Source of the DNA: Lingula anatina
Lineage: Eukaryota > Brachiopoda > Lingulata > Lingulida > Lingulidae
Length of the DNA stretch: 64,000 bases
Direction of reading: 5' to 3'
Assembly: GCF_001039355.2 (NCBI RefSeq)
Contig: NW_019773737.1
Coordinates: forward strand, 528,615-592,614
Part shown: piece by piece, positions 13,801 to 23,795 of the stretch
How positions within the stretch are numbered: the stretch's first letter is position 1
Layout of the letters: each line of letters begins with the position of its first letter
Program-made: the position numbers and the translations under genes
The notes under the pieces: model-generated
The model's input: only the letters and a program-made list of their open reading frames with translations
The model's database searches: none
Told to the model about the DNA's origin: nothing

Positions 13801-15314
13801 CTTGTGAAACTTTTGCAATTTTACACCTCCTTTTCTTGAAGAGTTTCTCGTGCGCGTCGACTACGGTAAGCACGCCAAGCTAAGACGTTAGATTCTTTGT
13901 GAAACACTCCAAGTCGGCTTCAGCTAAGTCGACCTAGCTAGGCCACCCAGCTCGAGTAAGACGTCTACGGATTTAAGATTCTTTGTGAAACGGGGGCCTG
14001 GAGGACAAGCAGGAACTCGCAGAACACGTCTACCGTTGTTTTGCCATAAGTAACTTGGCCGACGTTGAGGAGTTTGATGAAATAAAAAGCGAGATCGAGC
14101 ATCTTTGTGGCTATAGCAGAGACAGAGAAGCTGGCCGCCAAATGCACCCAGTGAGATGGTTCCAGTTGGAATTGGATTTGGCGAAGAAGAGTGAAGAAAT
14201 GCCGATCATATATATTAAAGAACTGCGTGATATGGCGCGCTTAGTTGGAATCCGTGACGCGGAGTTGGATGAAATGTTTATTCCTTATCATCATCATCTG
14301 GGAGACGTCCTACACTTCAAAGTGGATGGACTGGAAAATATCGTCATATTGGATCCACAGTGGTTAGCAGATCTGTTTTCTGCCATCATGACCCCGCCTG
14401 TTAGTAAAAGTGGAAAGAATCGCCTCGATTACTTGAAACGAAGTCTGGGAAAAGGAGAACTGAACGAGGAGGTGTTCGATGTATATCTGCAGAAGGAAAA
14501 GATGACCGACATGAAAAACGAAGTGATTCAAATTATGGAGCATTTTGACCTGATGTTGGACATATCTAAATCAGTTCAAAATCCAATGCTGCCGTCTGGA
14601 AAGAGAAAATTCGTCGTGCCTTGCATGCTGAAATGCAATGACCTGGTGAAATATCGGCCTCCCGAGAAGGTTCGAGAAATATCTTTATTCATTTCATTCC
14701 CTCACGGCTTCTTTCCTCCAGGGCTATTCCATCGTTTGATCATCCGTCTGCTTAGGAGGTATAAACCTTACCATTGTGTAAATGGCATCCCAGATGTTGG
14801 TTTTGACCGCGCATCCTTCCGTCTGGAAGACAAAACATCTGTGCTTCATCTCTTCACTGCAGAAAAGGACATTGAACTAGTGATAGATAACGCTGAGCGT
14901 AACATATACTTCAACGCACGACAAACAGTGGAAGACGAGTTGTCCTATCTTCAAGAGACATACTGTCCCAGAATGCATTTTGGCTACTTTATCAGGGCAA
15001 ACGATAAGAGACACAAAATACCGATAGAAGCAGAGACCGTTCTAAAATCAGATGCCATCTGTGTATGCGTAGAGAAATCTGACGAAGAGATTCAGCTGAA
15101 ACCATATCGTGTTTGGTTTACAAGTAAGTGATTCAGAAAAAATAAAACATGTTCTCTTGTTTGAAATGGACATAATGTATTGGAATTTCAGACTGTGCTA
15201 TAAAATGTCAAAAAAAAATCCCAAAAAAAAAAAAATAATAACAATAATAAATTTGCATTTCAATCATTTCAGCTGTGGAGAAAGAACCACGCAGTCCTCA
15301 AAGTCTGGAGGCAG
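2768..15314 (+). CDS. Roc-COR (ROCO family) GTPase, six exons, 5' end not identified
   Basis: Exons 2768-2995, 7679-7828, 8491-8730, 8969-9090, 14013-15123 and 15273-15314 all have AG/GT borders and matching phases (1,1,1,1,0,1,1). Exon 1 holds the P-loop GPYGVGKTHL and a switch-I-like YTRGVKIY. Exon 3 holds the G3 motif VWDFGGQDVY followed by a hydrophobic strand. Exon 4 holds G4, GTHKDKL. Exon 5 is the COR domain, with hallmarks such as HLGDVLHF and ILDPQWLADLF. ROCO proteins are Ras-like GTPases that dimerise through COR and signal in the cytoplasm, often in stress or death pathways. No LRR, ankyrin or kinase is seen; the N-terminus must lie before 2768. The introns are bloated by transposons (4.7 and 4.9 kb). 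The final 42-nt exon is a linker leading on in phase 1, so the gene continues, possibly into the caspase exons at 16597. The family assignment is firm; gene limits are uncertain. Confidence 0.88.
3510..3860. repeat. Two-copy tandem repeat, unit about 172 bp
   Basis: Copies start near 3510 and 3682. Both contain GCCTTTTGTTCGGAAAGCAT and end in TCTCTCTTTTCTGCACCAAG, with about 10-15% difference. It lies in an intron of the ROCO gene. Confidence 0.8.
3954..4330 (+). mobile_element. Mariner-like transposon fragment
   Basis: ACAGGGTGTGCTGAAAGTAA at 3954 looks like a mariner left TIR. About 140 bp on, a degenerate frame shows a helix-turn-helix-like segment (IAPRYGVSGQIIYRV). No right TIR is seen, so this is a 5' fragment at best. 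Confidence 0.4.
4859..5643. repeat. Intronic stretch bounded by a 37-bp direct repeat
   Basis: A poly-C run followed by GGCACTTGTWATTGATACTC occurs at 4859-4893 and again at 5607-5643, just after a single N at 5606. Between them there is no coding signal, only many copies of short words such as CTACTGC and ATGCTYC (5210-5520). Confidence 0.6.
5640..7580 (-). mobile_element. L1-like non-LTR retrotransposon, 5'-truncated
   Basis: On the minus strand, reverse transcriptase starts near 7560: PKGDKPRHFLKNWRPISLLN, then the F(E)KAFDSLSW block, GCRQGDPLSPYLF, and the catalytic YADD at about 6680. A zf-RVT domain with CSLCKGAEETTEHLFWNC follows (about 6090-6160). The 3' end is marked by a T-run at 5644-5655, the poly(A) tail of the minus strand. 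The RT reading frame is interrupted by a near-identical 230-bp duplication beside an N at 7073, which looks like an assembly fault. The endonuclease half is absent. Confidence 0.88.
7679..7828 (+). CDS. Roc domain insert exon
   Basis: A 150-nt exon between cacaatcctcag and gtgcat, phase 1 to 1. It encodes a charged, domain-poor stretch that joins the switch I exon to the G3 exon in frame. It is recognised by splice signals and phase more than by homology. Confidence 0.6.
7849..7880. repeat. Poly-T tract
   Basis: A run of about 30 T just downstream of the donor of the 7679-7828 exon, followed by a C-run at 7914-7927. It is intronic. Confidence 0.9.
8111..8419. mobile_element. Foldback-type MITE, about 310 bp
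   Basis: The ends TGGGAGCAT and ATGCTCCCA are inverted, and the arms pair over most of their length. For example, GCTACCTAAATATGGTGGA (left) is matched by the reverse complement of TCCGCCATATTAGGTAGC (right), and AACCGCTTAA by TTAAGCGGTT. It is non-coding and lies in a ROCO intron. A related copy begins at 15315. Confidence 0.75.
8491..8730 (+). CDS. Roc domain exon with G3 (DxxG) motif
   Basis: A 240-nt exon, phase 1 to 1, between tttatagcag and gtatga. The DFGGQ motif and the following YYTTHQTFLSEQSIYLLVF stretch are typical of Roc and other Ras-like G domains (switch II plus the core strand). Confidence 0.85.
8969..9090 (+). CDS. Roc domain exon with G4 (THKD) motif
   Basis: A 122-nt exon after tttttcag and before gtaata. 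It contains VYWLNSI and VLIIGTHKDKL, the Roc version of the guanine-specificity NKxD motif. It ends in phase 0, matching the COR exon start at 14013. Confidence 0.85.
9490..10930 (-). mobile_element. LINE reverse-transcriptase upstream fragment split by a piggyBac-type element
   Basis: On the minus strand the pre-RT segment RWQRDYQELF (about 10758-10800) is cut at a TTAA and resumes at about 9713 as NNVSPDSFDDKFLNSV, followed by LNGPIRRAEVYNA and GKSA. This order is typical of the region just before the LINE palm domain. It is a short, decayed relic. Confidence 0.55.
9718..10755. mobile_element. Non-autonomous piggyBac-type transposon
   Basis: It is flanked on both sides by TTAA (9714-9717 and 10756-10759), the diagnostic piggyBac target duplication. 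The termini are CCCTCAAG and CTTGAGGG. Next to the ends, short hairpins of the form GGGGTCATNNATGACCCC occur (9733-9753, 10693-10712), with an extra internal one at 9900-9917. No transposase is seen in 1038 bp. Confidence 0.85.
11000..12076 (-). mobile_element. Decayed Ginger-like (intron-containing) integrase relic
   Basis: Reading on the minus strand: a segment starting LERGELLYKVQ (from about 12066), an H2C2 zinc region with GGHLGRDKTLDKLQKRYYW and CCAICQKAT (about 11960-11840), LQPIPVTTPEAW ending at a GGTAAG donor (about 11755), an acceptor then IGIDLIGSLK (from 11516), a SRMAHVRALQSKEATG segment, and TILSDQGREFNNKLI (about 11085-11040), the second catalytic Asp block. Retroviral-type integrase split by introns is the feature of Ginger DNA transposons. 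Frameshifts and a lost C-terminus show decay. A decayed Ty3/gypsy integrase is the alternative. Confidence 0.65.
12139..12940 (-). mobile_element. L1-like LINE 3' end
   Basis: The minus-strand frame from 12935 to 12387 encodes the C-terminal part of ORF2 with a zf-RVT motif: KLQWFQYRIIFRILPV, then CFICGAEREDLRHVFLNC. The 3' UTR runs to a poly(A) tail seen as a T-run at 12139-12159. The element continues into the N gap at 12941. It is a different subfamily from the LINE at 5.6-7.6 kb. Confidence 0.85.
12941..13258. other. Assembly gap (N, 318 bp)
   Basis: A run of N between a LINE ORF and a TIR element, all inside the 4.9-kb ROCO intron. Confidence 1.
13263..13998. mobile_element. TIR element (MITE), ends GGCCCCCGTTTCACAAA
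   Basis: GGCCCCCGTTTCACAAA at 13263 is mirrored by TTTGTGAAACGGGGGCC ending at 13998. Internal copies of the terminal word (GTTTCACAAAGAATCT near 13350, AGATTCTTTGTGAAAC near 13890) form a nested inverted set. The word TAAGTCG recurs many times, possibly as subterminal binding sites. There is no coding capacity. It ends 12 bp before the acceptor of the COR exon. Confidence 0.8.
14013..15123 (+). CDS. COR domain exon of the ROCO protein
   Basis: A 1111-nt single exon, phase 0 to 1, ending at ACAA/GTAAGT. It encodes 370 residues of C-terminal-of-Roc domain: PVRWFQLEL, a winged-helix-like part with HHHLGDVLHF and LDPQWLADLF, then the second half with FFPPGLFHRLIIRLL. The chosen acceptor is CAG at 14010-14012; an alternative AG at 14002-14003 would add three in-frame codons. 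A TIR element (13263-13998) ends 12 bp before the chosen acceptor. Confidence 0.92.
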
Positions 15315-15510
15315 GTAAGAAAAACCGCCTCATCTTTTAATAGGCTCTCCGCCTCTCGCTCGCCTCCCCATGTGTCGTCCCATTGTAGCCGAAATTTAAT
15401 GACTGTACCCCTGCAGGGACGACGCAAATGGAGGCGTGATAGGTGGAGAGACCATTAAAAGATTAGGCGTTCGTTCTTTCATGTACGTCCGCCATATTTA
15501 GTTCCAGGAT
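15315..15510. repeat. Partial copy of the 8.1-kb foldback element
   Basis: GGCTCTCCGCCTCTCGCTCG, CAGGGACGACGC and GAGAGACCATTAA match the 8190-8340 part of the foldback element, including TCCGCCATATTTAG at the right. It follows directly on the donor of the 42-nt ROCO exon. Confidence 0.6.
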
Positions 15511-16596
15511 TTGTAAAGCCATGGCTATATTCGTTGAGACTAATTGGTCCGCGGGTCAAATATGGCCGACCCACTTGAAAGCAATGCCGCTAATACACTA
15601 ATGGTGTACCCGCCGACCACAAGCGCCAGTCTTGCAGGGGCCTAGCTATTAAACCGCTTCGCTGAGATTTAATCAATATAATTGCTAGTCTCCAGCAAGC
15701 CTGACGTTAATTTTGACAAACCTGACAAGGCACTGTGTCATTCTCATACGCTGTATTACACAGTAGTGAGCTTGGTTTCTTTCACACCACGGTGCATTCT
15801 GCTTTACTTTTGTAATAGTAAACTCTTGAAAGTTCTTCTCTTTAAAGTCCCTTAACCGTTTTCAAAATCTGTGATCATGTAACAAAACGGTTTGAGAATT
15901 TGGGTCACCTCTAAGCTATGTTCTGCTGCATGGCGCAATCGTAAAAAATTACTTGTCGCGTGCATCCCAGTATAAATCGACAACAGTATATACATGTAGT
16001 AAGCCAACTTTCGTCTAGGTCTCACTCTTGTACATGGTTTCATTTACTGTACACCGAATTTAACAAGGGACTGCGCATGCACATTGGGGCACTATGGGAA
16101 CTGGTGCATTCTGCCGATTAACCATCGGGGGGGGGGGGGGCACCAAATGGGGCCAGACCATATTAACAGGACAAAAATACGGGAGGCCATAGCTAGTGAC
16201 CCAATGAACTTGACCAAGGTTGGCAGACAGTGAACCAATGAAACCATTTTACTGGGATTGCGATGCTCCCGGCAAATATTTTACCATAGTATGCGCTATA
16301 AAATCGATATTAATTAGGGACGTGGGAGACATTTTGCACTTTTAGGCACAAGCAGAGAGGAGAAAGTTAAGGTCTGGCCTTGTACAGTTGAACTCTTCGA
16401 GAAGAAGGCATATGACGCTAAACGGGTTTGTTGCTACACTTCATTAGATTTTATTTTTGATATATAAGTCTATGTTATATTATATTCAAACTTTATAAAA
16501 GATTTATTGTTAGAAAATTTGCAGTTTTATAACAACATCCTCTAAATGTTTCACACCTTATCTCCTTGATACACCAGTAAAATTTTGTAATTGCAG

Positions 16597-19147
16597 TTAA
16601 TGCTCCCAAATTTTTTTGGCAATCAACAGGTCTACAAGAACTACACAGATTGGAGGGGAAGAGCTGTGATCATCAACAATGTCAGCTTTGACAATAAGTT
16701 TTCCCTTGATAGGAAGGGCACAGAGGTGGATGTTGAGCATTTGAAAAGTTTATTTCGGCAGTTACATTACTTGGTGTTGAAGCATGACAACCTGACAGCT
16801 GAGGTACGTTGATATCTTAAACTGTCAGTTATCCTGCCGCATTTTCGTATTTTGTGTACTAGCTATAGTACGAATACATATAAAGAGATGCATTTCACAC
16901 GCGGAAGTGTCCAAAAATAAAATTCAATAAATTCAAAGTTGTATTCACTTTTAAACATGTGTATAGAACAAAATTCCACGAATGTCTCAATTAAATTTAT
17001 TTTTTCACTTTTACCATGTCTTTACGTTATGACGTTTCTATATAGGAAATGCCAACCATTGCTGAGTTTAGTTTGTCAATTTGGGAAAGCACTGTGGCAA
17101 AAAACTGTTGCAATTACTCTCCAGTTTGGCCTCAAAATGTCTTAGATTGCTTGGGCGATGTTTTTAAAATACATAGTTAAAACTATCAGATAATGACATA
17201 CATCTGAAGAAGATTAACACACATTATGGTATATGAAGTGGGGTGTCAGTTAATGATACAATAAAACAAAACGGTTTTATGAACATAAATGATCAAATGT
17301 AGATATTTAAATTATGCTATTTAGGCTATTGACCAACTAGCCAGACGTGAGTCAAGCACTGATCACAGTGCTTACTCTTCCTTCATCATGGTGATCCTGA
17401 GTCATGGTGGAGAGAACACGGTGATAGGCACTGATGGTAATCACATAGGGTATGACCAAATTCTGGCACACTTTGAGGCTTCCAGGTGCCCGACACTGAA
17501 CGGCAAACCCAAGATGTTCTTCATATCTGCGTGTCAGGGCAGTAAGTACTATTCATCTAGGTTGATGTATTATTGTGTTCTTCATGTCAGACAAGTTTGA
17601 ATTTGGTGTGTAAAGTATGATATGAGGTTTTTATTGATTCTTTCTTTTATGCTTTTGTGTTTAAACGTATTGTGATTGTTATAATGATTGATATAGTAAA
17701 ACATGTTGTATCCTACCTCTTATAAATCTGGGGGGGGGGAGTTTTTATATATTTTTATTTTTATCATATAAAATATAAAATGGAGCTTTATTAAACAGTC
17801 ATACTAACGGTGGTTTAGATATTTCAGTAAATAATTTTCTCTTTTGCACAATATTAAGTGAAAAATTTTTGTCAGTATAATTTGGGAATTGCTTCATTAC
17901 TTCTTTGTCCTGCCTTTTATCTATGTAAAAACATCTCTTAATTTTGCATAAGGTATGGATGAAAATGCGCCGTTGCTAAATACAAAACAAGTGCCACCGA
18001 GACCGCAAGAAACTCACTCAAATCCAGAGAAAGTTGATATGATATTAGTAACTTCAACGACCAGAGGTAAGATTGTCGAGTGTTTTTGTTTCTAGTGACT
18101 TTTTGTTCTATTGATACATCACATTTTTGTAGAAAAAAAATTAAGGACGTGTGATGTGAATATCATTAGATGGCGTCCGAAAAGTATTTCTTCTGTTATA
18201 GTCTTCTTGGCTGCATTTTGACCAAAGTGACGCTTGTTTGACACCCGGCATTAAAGTAAGGTTTGCTTACCATTCAGGTGACAAGTCTTGGCGATCTACT
18301 GAACATGGTACGTTTTTCATTCAGTGTCTGGTTAAAGAGCTCTCGGAAAAAGCATGTGACACCCATCTACTTGATATATTGACACAGGTAATCACGTATT
18401 ACAACAGTTCTCTTTGAAACAAAACTAAAGACAAATGGTTAATGTTGTCCCCTCAAATATCACTCCCAGTAGCTAGGTGTGGCAGGAGCGGTGGTCCGCT
18501 TGCGTCCGTAGTCCGTTTTCCATTGCTTTGCACCGGTGAATTTCGTTCCACAACACTTCGAATAACCCTATTCTTTACTGGTACTAACAGTATGGGAGCC
18601 CGGAGTTCCATTCCCAGGACTACCATTTCTGTCACACCGGCATAGGAGGATTTCGTACATTATAGAGACAGATGATTATTTTGGGATGCGCCAGTTACAA
18701 ATATTAGACGGATCTTTTCATACGTTTTACATACATGTTCTTCTGCGGCCCCACGAAAGCCGAATAGATAAATGCACTGATGTGATCAGCGCAGTTAAAC
18801 CTCCTTTACACTGGGTATTATTATTTTTCTACTCTCAATCGGGCCCGTATTATGGAACGCAGATAGGACGCCGCCCACAGGGGGCGTAAACTAATATCTC
18901 AGTTAAGCCCCCTTTACACTGGACGATTACGTTAATTATGAAAAGTAGCAAAATATAATTTAAAATCACACATTTCAAAGAAAGTGGTTGATGTTGCTAT
19001 GTCAACTGGTTATTGTTTATCAACAAGGTGAACGACAGTGTCTCCAAGATGCCAACTCGAGATGGTTGCCGACAGATATCAAGTATATCGACGCTAACAT
19101 TGAGGAAATCATTGTGTTTCTGGCCAGGGCTGTACTATCCAGAGTGA
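16597..19147 (+). CDS. Caspase-family cysteine protease domain, five exons
   Basis: Exons 16597-16803, 17325-17541, 17953-18066, 18278-18387 and 19028-19147 join in phase (0,0,1,1,0) and end at TGA 19145-19147. The p20 part has RGRAVIINN, the RKGTEVDVEHL segment, the catalytic His in ILSHGGEN and the catalytic Cys in FFISACQG. The p10 part has SWRSTEHGTFF, with the S1-pocket Arg that reads P1 aspartate, then LLDILTQ and the C-terminal strand. The active-site pentapeptide is ACQG instead of the usual ACRG. A linker of about 35 residues joins the subunits. An alternative start of the first exon is 16630, after caacag. No prodomain or ATG is identified; it may belong to the ROCO gene upstream or be a separate gene with an unseen 5' exon. 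Confidence 0.88.
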
Positions 19148-19380
19148 ATTAAGGCAGTGGAAGTGGACATACAGGTACACTTGCTATGTAGTAGCCACCC
19201 TCGCCTTCTGTTACCATGATGTTTCTATTGAGACTCAAGTAACTGAAATTTGATCACATGTTCATTTTTCTCAACCTACATTTTTTTCTCGTTTAATTTA
19301 TTTTATTTTGGTTTCCGCCGTACATAGACTGGAGTTCTTTACTGTTATTGATAATCACCACTTGTATTAAGTATATGGCA

Positions 19381-19386
19381 AATAAA
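19381..19386 (+). terminator. Polyadenylation signal of the caspase gene
   Basis: AATAAA lies 234 bp after the TGA at 19145-19147, in an AT-rich 3' UTR. It is the first canonical signal after the stop. Confidence 0.5.
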
Positions 19387-21284
19387 ACCGTAAATTTACA
19401 AACTTTGGAACACGGTTCCAGCACCAAATATAAAGAAGTAAGAGGCGTATTTCATGTTGTGCTTATAATGTTTTCTTTTTCAAACACTTAAAATCAAACG
19501 AAGTGTGTGTCAGGTGTCTGGGTTAGTACTTACCAAAATAGAGATGTTCCGTTTTTGCTGCCTGTTTCTAATCTTCACATAGCTGTAATTTCTCATGCTT
19601 TAATCCAGTTGCAAGCGCAGAACCTCTATTTACAATCATCCTCAACTGCTGTGTCTGTTTTTTATAAAAGGCTCATGCTGTCTTGTTTTTAGATGTTTAT
19701 GGAGTAAGAACTTCACATAATGTAGTTGTATGAGCAAAAATGTTCATTGGCAGTTGGTTCATAAATGATGATCATTCAGCACAAGTTAAATTTGTTCTTC
19801 CTACCGTTAGCGGACCGCCTACAATTATCTTGTCCACAAACTTACGATAAGAGGACAATTTTCGACTTGTCTTTAATAATAATTATTTTTTATTCTTAGT
19901 TTTAGACATGTATACATTATGTACAATGAAAAGCAAAAGTACTGGCACACGATTTCAATTGTCTGTGAGCTCTCTTCACATGAATTTGTAGCAGTTTGGA
20001 TTGGGTCCGCCTTTCTTTTCATTGAGAAATTTAACATTAAAAGTAAAAACCTTTGCAACATACCGTATCAGGCCTGCTGCAAATCTGCTGCAAATTGCAA
20101 TTTCTTCTTAAAGGATTGCAGTAATGTTTCTGCAAATAAGCGGCAATTTTTTTTCTTCGAACTCCTGCAACCCGTCTCTGCAAACTTTGATATTACTGCA
20201 ACATTACTGCAGATTTGATTTTGTTACGGGAATCTAATTATGAATGTAACAAGTAATACGAAATGTCCAGATGTGGTACGTATGTGTTTTCGTAGTACCA
20301 AATTATCATTATGGTATTAGTTTTGCGATGATGTAAAATAGTATAAAGCAGTGATTACATTTACCAGTATTTATCTTAAATAATTCATTATATATATATA
20401 TAGTGAGAATGAAAATCATACAGAAGTTTCTTCGCTGATAAACATAAAAACAAATTCTGGTCGCAATGTTTGTGCTGTAATAATTTGTTTTATTGGAATT
20501 TTAGTTACCTTTTTATATCACGAAGTGGCATCTGAATGAATACAAAGAGCAAAGGAGAGGGGCTGTAAACAGATAATGTGTCAGTACTGTAATAAGAAAA
20601 CCACAGTTATATCATGCAATACTTCAAACAATTCTTAAGGCGAAATCTTTGGCCTCACATTAAACACTCGATAAGTAAATAAACAGATTTACATCTTATA
20701 TGTACTTGGTCATAAAGTTTTAACAATATTACCGTCCTTCATTTTTGTTTACATGGGTATGTTTTGCGTATTATTATCATTATCATTATTATTATTACGA
20801 TATAGACGTGGATATGTTTCAATCCTTAATACAATGAAATTTATCACATATTCCAAAGAATATGTGTCCAGGTTGTAAGTATATAATATTGGTGTGATAT
20901 ATTGATACCACGGTAATATGGTGGTCAATATTAATGTAATGTTAGTTATCGATAGGAACAGAATAAGACACCCAAGAGAAGATCCTGTATAATATAATAT
21001 TAGTTACTGTTATAAAAGAAGAAGACACCTTAGAACATGAACAAAGTACTAAAAGGTAAAAAAAGGTTAGAGCAAAGTGACGGGCACGGATTGCATAAAT
21101 TATATGTACATGTAAAGTGAGAAATGATGAGTTAGCTACATGCACCTGTACCGTGTATATATATATCAAGTGTTAAAGAGTGGAAAAGGGACAGAAATGT
21201 AGTCATAAAGGTTGTTCCACTGTAAATAAAGGCTTGTGAAAACTAAAACATCCGTTCTTACTTTATACCTGGCTCTACACAACA
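19387..21284. other. Intergenic, no gene recognised
   Basis: AT-rich sequence after the caspase gene. A CTGCAA-rich patch at 20070-20218 resembles the short-word cluster at 5210-5520. Short ATT and TA runs occur at 20775-20800 and 20393-20402. I see no coding signal. Confidence 0.6.
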
Positions 21285-21347
21285 ATGAACATACGCCTCA
21301 TCCTGTCTCTCTGTCTCTGTCTCTCTCTGGCATGCATTTCAATTGTT
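21285..21347 (+). CDS. Candidate signal-peptide first exon, gene unknown
   Basis: ATG at 21285 opens 21 codons of a hydrophobic leader (start MNIRLILSLCLCLSLAC), followed at once by GTAAGT. The composition partly reflects a CTCT/CTGT simple repeat. No next exon could be assigned with confidence. It may be a real secreted-protein gene or chance. Confidence 0.25.
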
Positions 21348-21458
21348 GTAAGTATTTAAACGTGATGTTGTGAAAACAATCATTTTCTACTTATCATCAT
21401 AACTTTCGTTCTTCATTTAAAAAAGTCACAGGGCACCAAAAAGTGGTCTCTCCCTCTC

Positions 21459-21467
21459 TCTCTCTCA

Positions 21468-21506
<39 letters not shown>
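21459..21506. repeat. CT and CA microsatellites
   Basis: A (CT)n run is followed by (CA)n, with (ACAC) repeats to 21504. Confidence 0.9.
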
Positions 21507-22393
21507 ATATATCATTATACGCAAATCACACCTTGTTACTGTCACTGATATAGCCATTAATTTGAACAATTTCAATCATGTTTCAGCTTTAGCTACCCTG
21601 AGTGTCATAGCAACGTAAAAGTTAGTTTGTTTAATATTTAATATACCTTGGAGTCACTTTCGCTAGCTTTGACGAACAGCGACAATCTGAGGGCGTTCTT
21701 CTTCAAAATTTTGCCTGGGCGCGTCCATATTTGGAAGTCACACGTCACAGCTGTGTCCGCCAGGATCCATACTTGAAAGTCATAAGTCTCATACGTCACA
21801 GGTTTGGCCGCCTGGAGCTGCCTTTCCCGCCTTGCGATGACATAATCTCGTGCAGACTAGACAAGAATCAAAGTGTCTGACGCGGATTTAGATGTTTGAA
21901 TTGAAAATATCTTGCAGTCGAAGGTCAGTGCCACAATACAAGCAACATTCTGCTTTAAAAATTGATTTTGGTGTAGCCGTTGCGCAGCCCTTATAGTGGT
22001 ATCGGGCATCCAGTGTAGCTGTCAAACTTGGCACAACACGGCAAGCACGTGTATTGTGTCTATTATCTCAGGACAAAATATTCTTTTATAAGCAAAAATA
22101 CAAAAACATTGGATATATCTTTTTCTTTAATAAACATATTATTTATTTCTCACTTTACATATCTTAAATACAGCAAATAAAATTAAATAAAGCAGAATTA
22201 AATCTATTTTACGTTTAATTTTGGTCTGATGACATTCAACTGCAGATTCACTGCGGAGCAGTTCTATTTGATTGACGGAAGCCTAACATGGCCGCTGTGC
22301 ACTAGAGCCTGGTATTGCGATATGGGTTATATATGAAATCAAGATCGAGCTGGCATTACCCGAATCTAGAACCTAGGGTAGCTTTAGCTATGT

Positions 22394-23795
22394 CCCATAT
22401 TAACATATGTTGAATTTTGAGATTTATTGTTGAAATAAAGATAATCAATAAAACAAATTTATGGTGTTTGAAGTAAAACAGTTCAGACTTACATCGTGAT
22501 CATTTGTAAGCAAAAACACGTGGAATTGCAGACGTGACAGCCTTTTTGATCAAGACTGTATATTTAGGGTATTGATGGGGTCTTCTACAACTTTTAGGCT
22601 CGAAAACGAAACGTTCTCCAATATCACCTACAATCACAGCTACATCCAAGGTTGTAAATCCGCCCTACATGTAGAAAAGTACCCGCCTAATGACCTAATT
22701 ATCACCTAGTCCTATTAAAAAAAACATGTGTAATGTGTCACGTGACAATTGTTTATTAGAAAGCGGTGCGAGAGGCGACGATACGTGTAAATGTTCACTT
22801 TGTCAAGAAACCCTGTTATCTAAGCAGGTAAGTCTAAATCTGAACATAGACGAGTTACATGGTTGTCGTAGTTACACTGTGTTGATACCTTAAAAGTAAA
22901 CTTACAGCTAGTGAGAAGTTTAATCAAGTTTAGTTACGAAAAAATATATCGACTTCCATTTTACCCGATGTCATTGATCCCTCGCTGTATAGCACCATTA
23001 CATTACATACACCTGGCGACTGCTACCATCAGTTTCTTACAACTAATATTTTGGGATAATTTCATAAAGAAACATGCGCCTCAAGAAAATAACAACTGTT
23101 CTTTCAAGAAATATTATTTTCCAGAGTAAGGCCCCTTCTGTCAAATTAATTCAGACTTTCATGTTGTTCAGCTTAAAACACCGTGGAGTGTAACTTACAT
23201 TGACCCGATACGCACAGCGAAGATCAATACACTGTAGGAGGCCGCTCAAAAAACACTGATAAAAAAGGAGCGGCCCATGTGAATAATTTATTTGAAATGT
23301 ATGTTAGGTGTATAATGTGTATTTATGGACAGTGGGAGCAGTAATCTTTAGAAAACTGAACAACAAAGTTCACTTTGTATGATTTAATATATATATTAAA
23401 AATCCAATTTGCTAAAGATTACAGTTCGAAATATCCATGACTTCACGTATCTATGATGTATGTTTATAGTTACGTTAGTTATATATTAATTACTTCATGT
23501 TTATCCTGGACTGCAGTAGACAGGATATTCTGTCCAAAAAGTTCGGGGCAAAATTAAACTTCTGTTCAGAAACTGACCTCAGCAGGTGCTTTGCCTCGTT
23601 AACACATCCAACACAAAACGTTTTGTTATTGACCCGTTTCCTCTCACACTGAGCGGTCGATTGATCTATAAACGATCTTTGTTATTTCGCAAATTATTGC
23701 ATTTATTATTTTGTTTGGGTTACCGTATCCAAGTTACGTGTGCACGTAGCTACAGGTAGGTTGAAGCAGACAAGCCAATGTTATCACAGTAATAA
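22394..23795 (+). repeat. 1.4-kb duplicated segment, copy A
   Basis: This is collinear with 28397-29790 (copy B), same orientation, with many small indels. Shared landmarks are AGGCTCGAAAACGAAACGTT, CTACATCCAAGGTTGTAAAT, GGTGCGAGAGGCGAC, CTGAGCGGTCGATTGATCTA. No TIR, LTR or clear ORF explains it. Upstream, 22300-22390 also matches 43290-43345. Confidence 0.85.

Noticed and set aside
16346-16371. 26-nt exon that would link the ROCO and caspase parts in phase
   Set aside because: Too short and with a weak donor (GTCTGG) to list as a feature; kept only as a hypothesis in the fusion finding.
18790-18930. Repeated CAGTTAARCCYCCTTTACACTGG words as transposon ends
   Set aside because: Two direct copies only, without inverted partners or target duplications that I could define.
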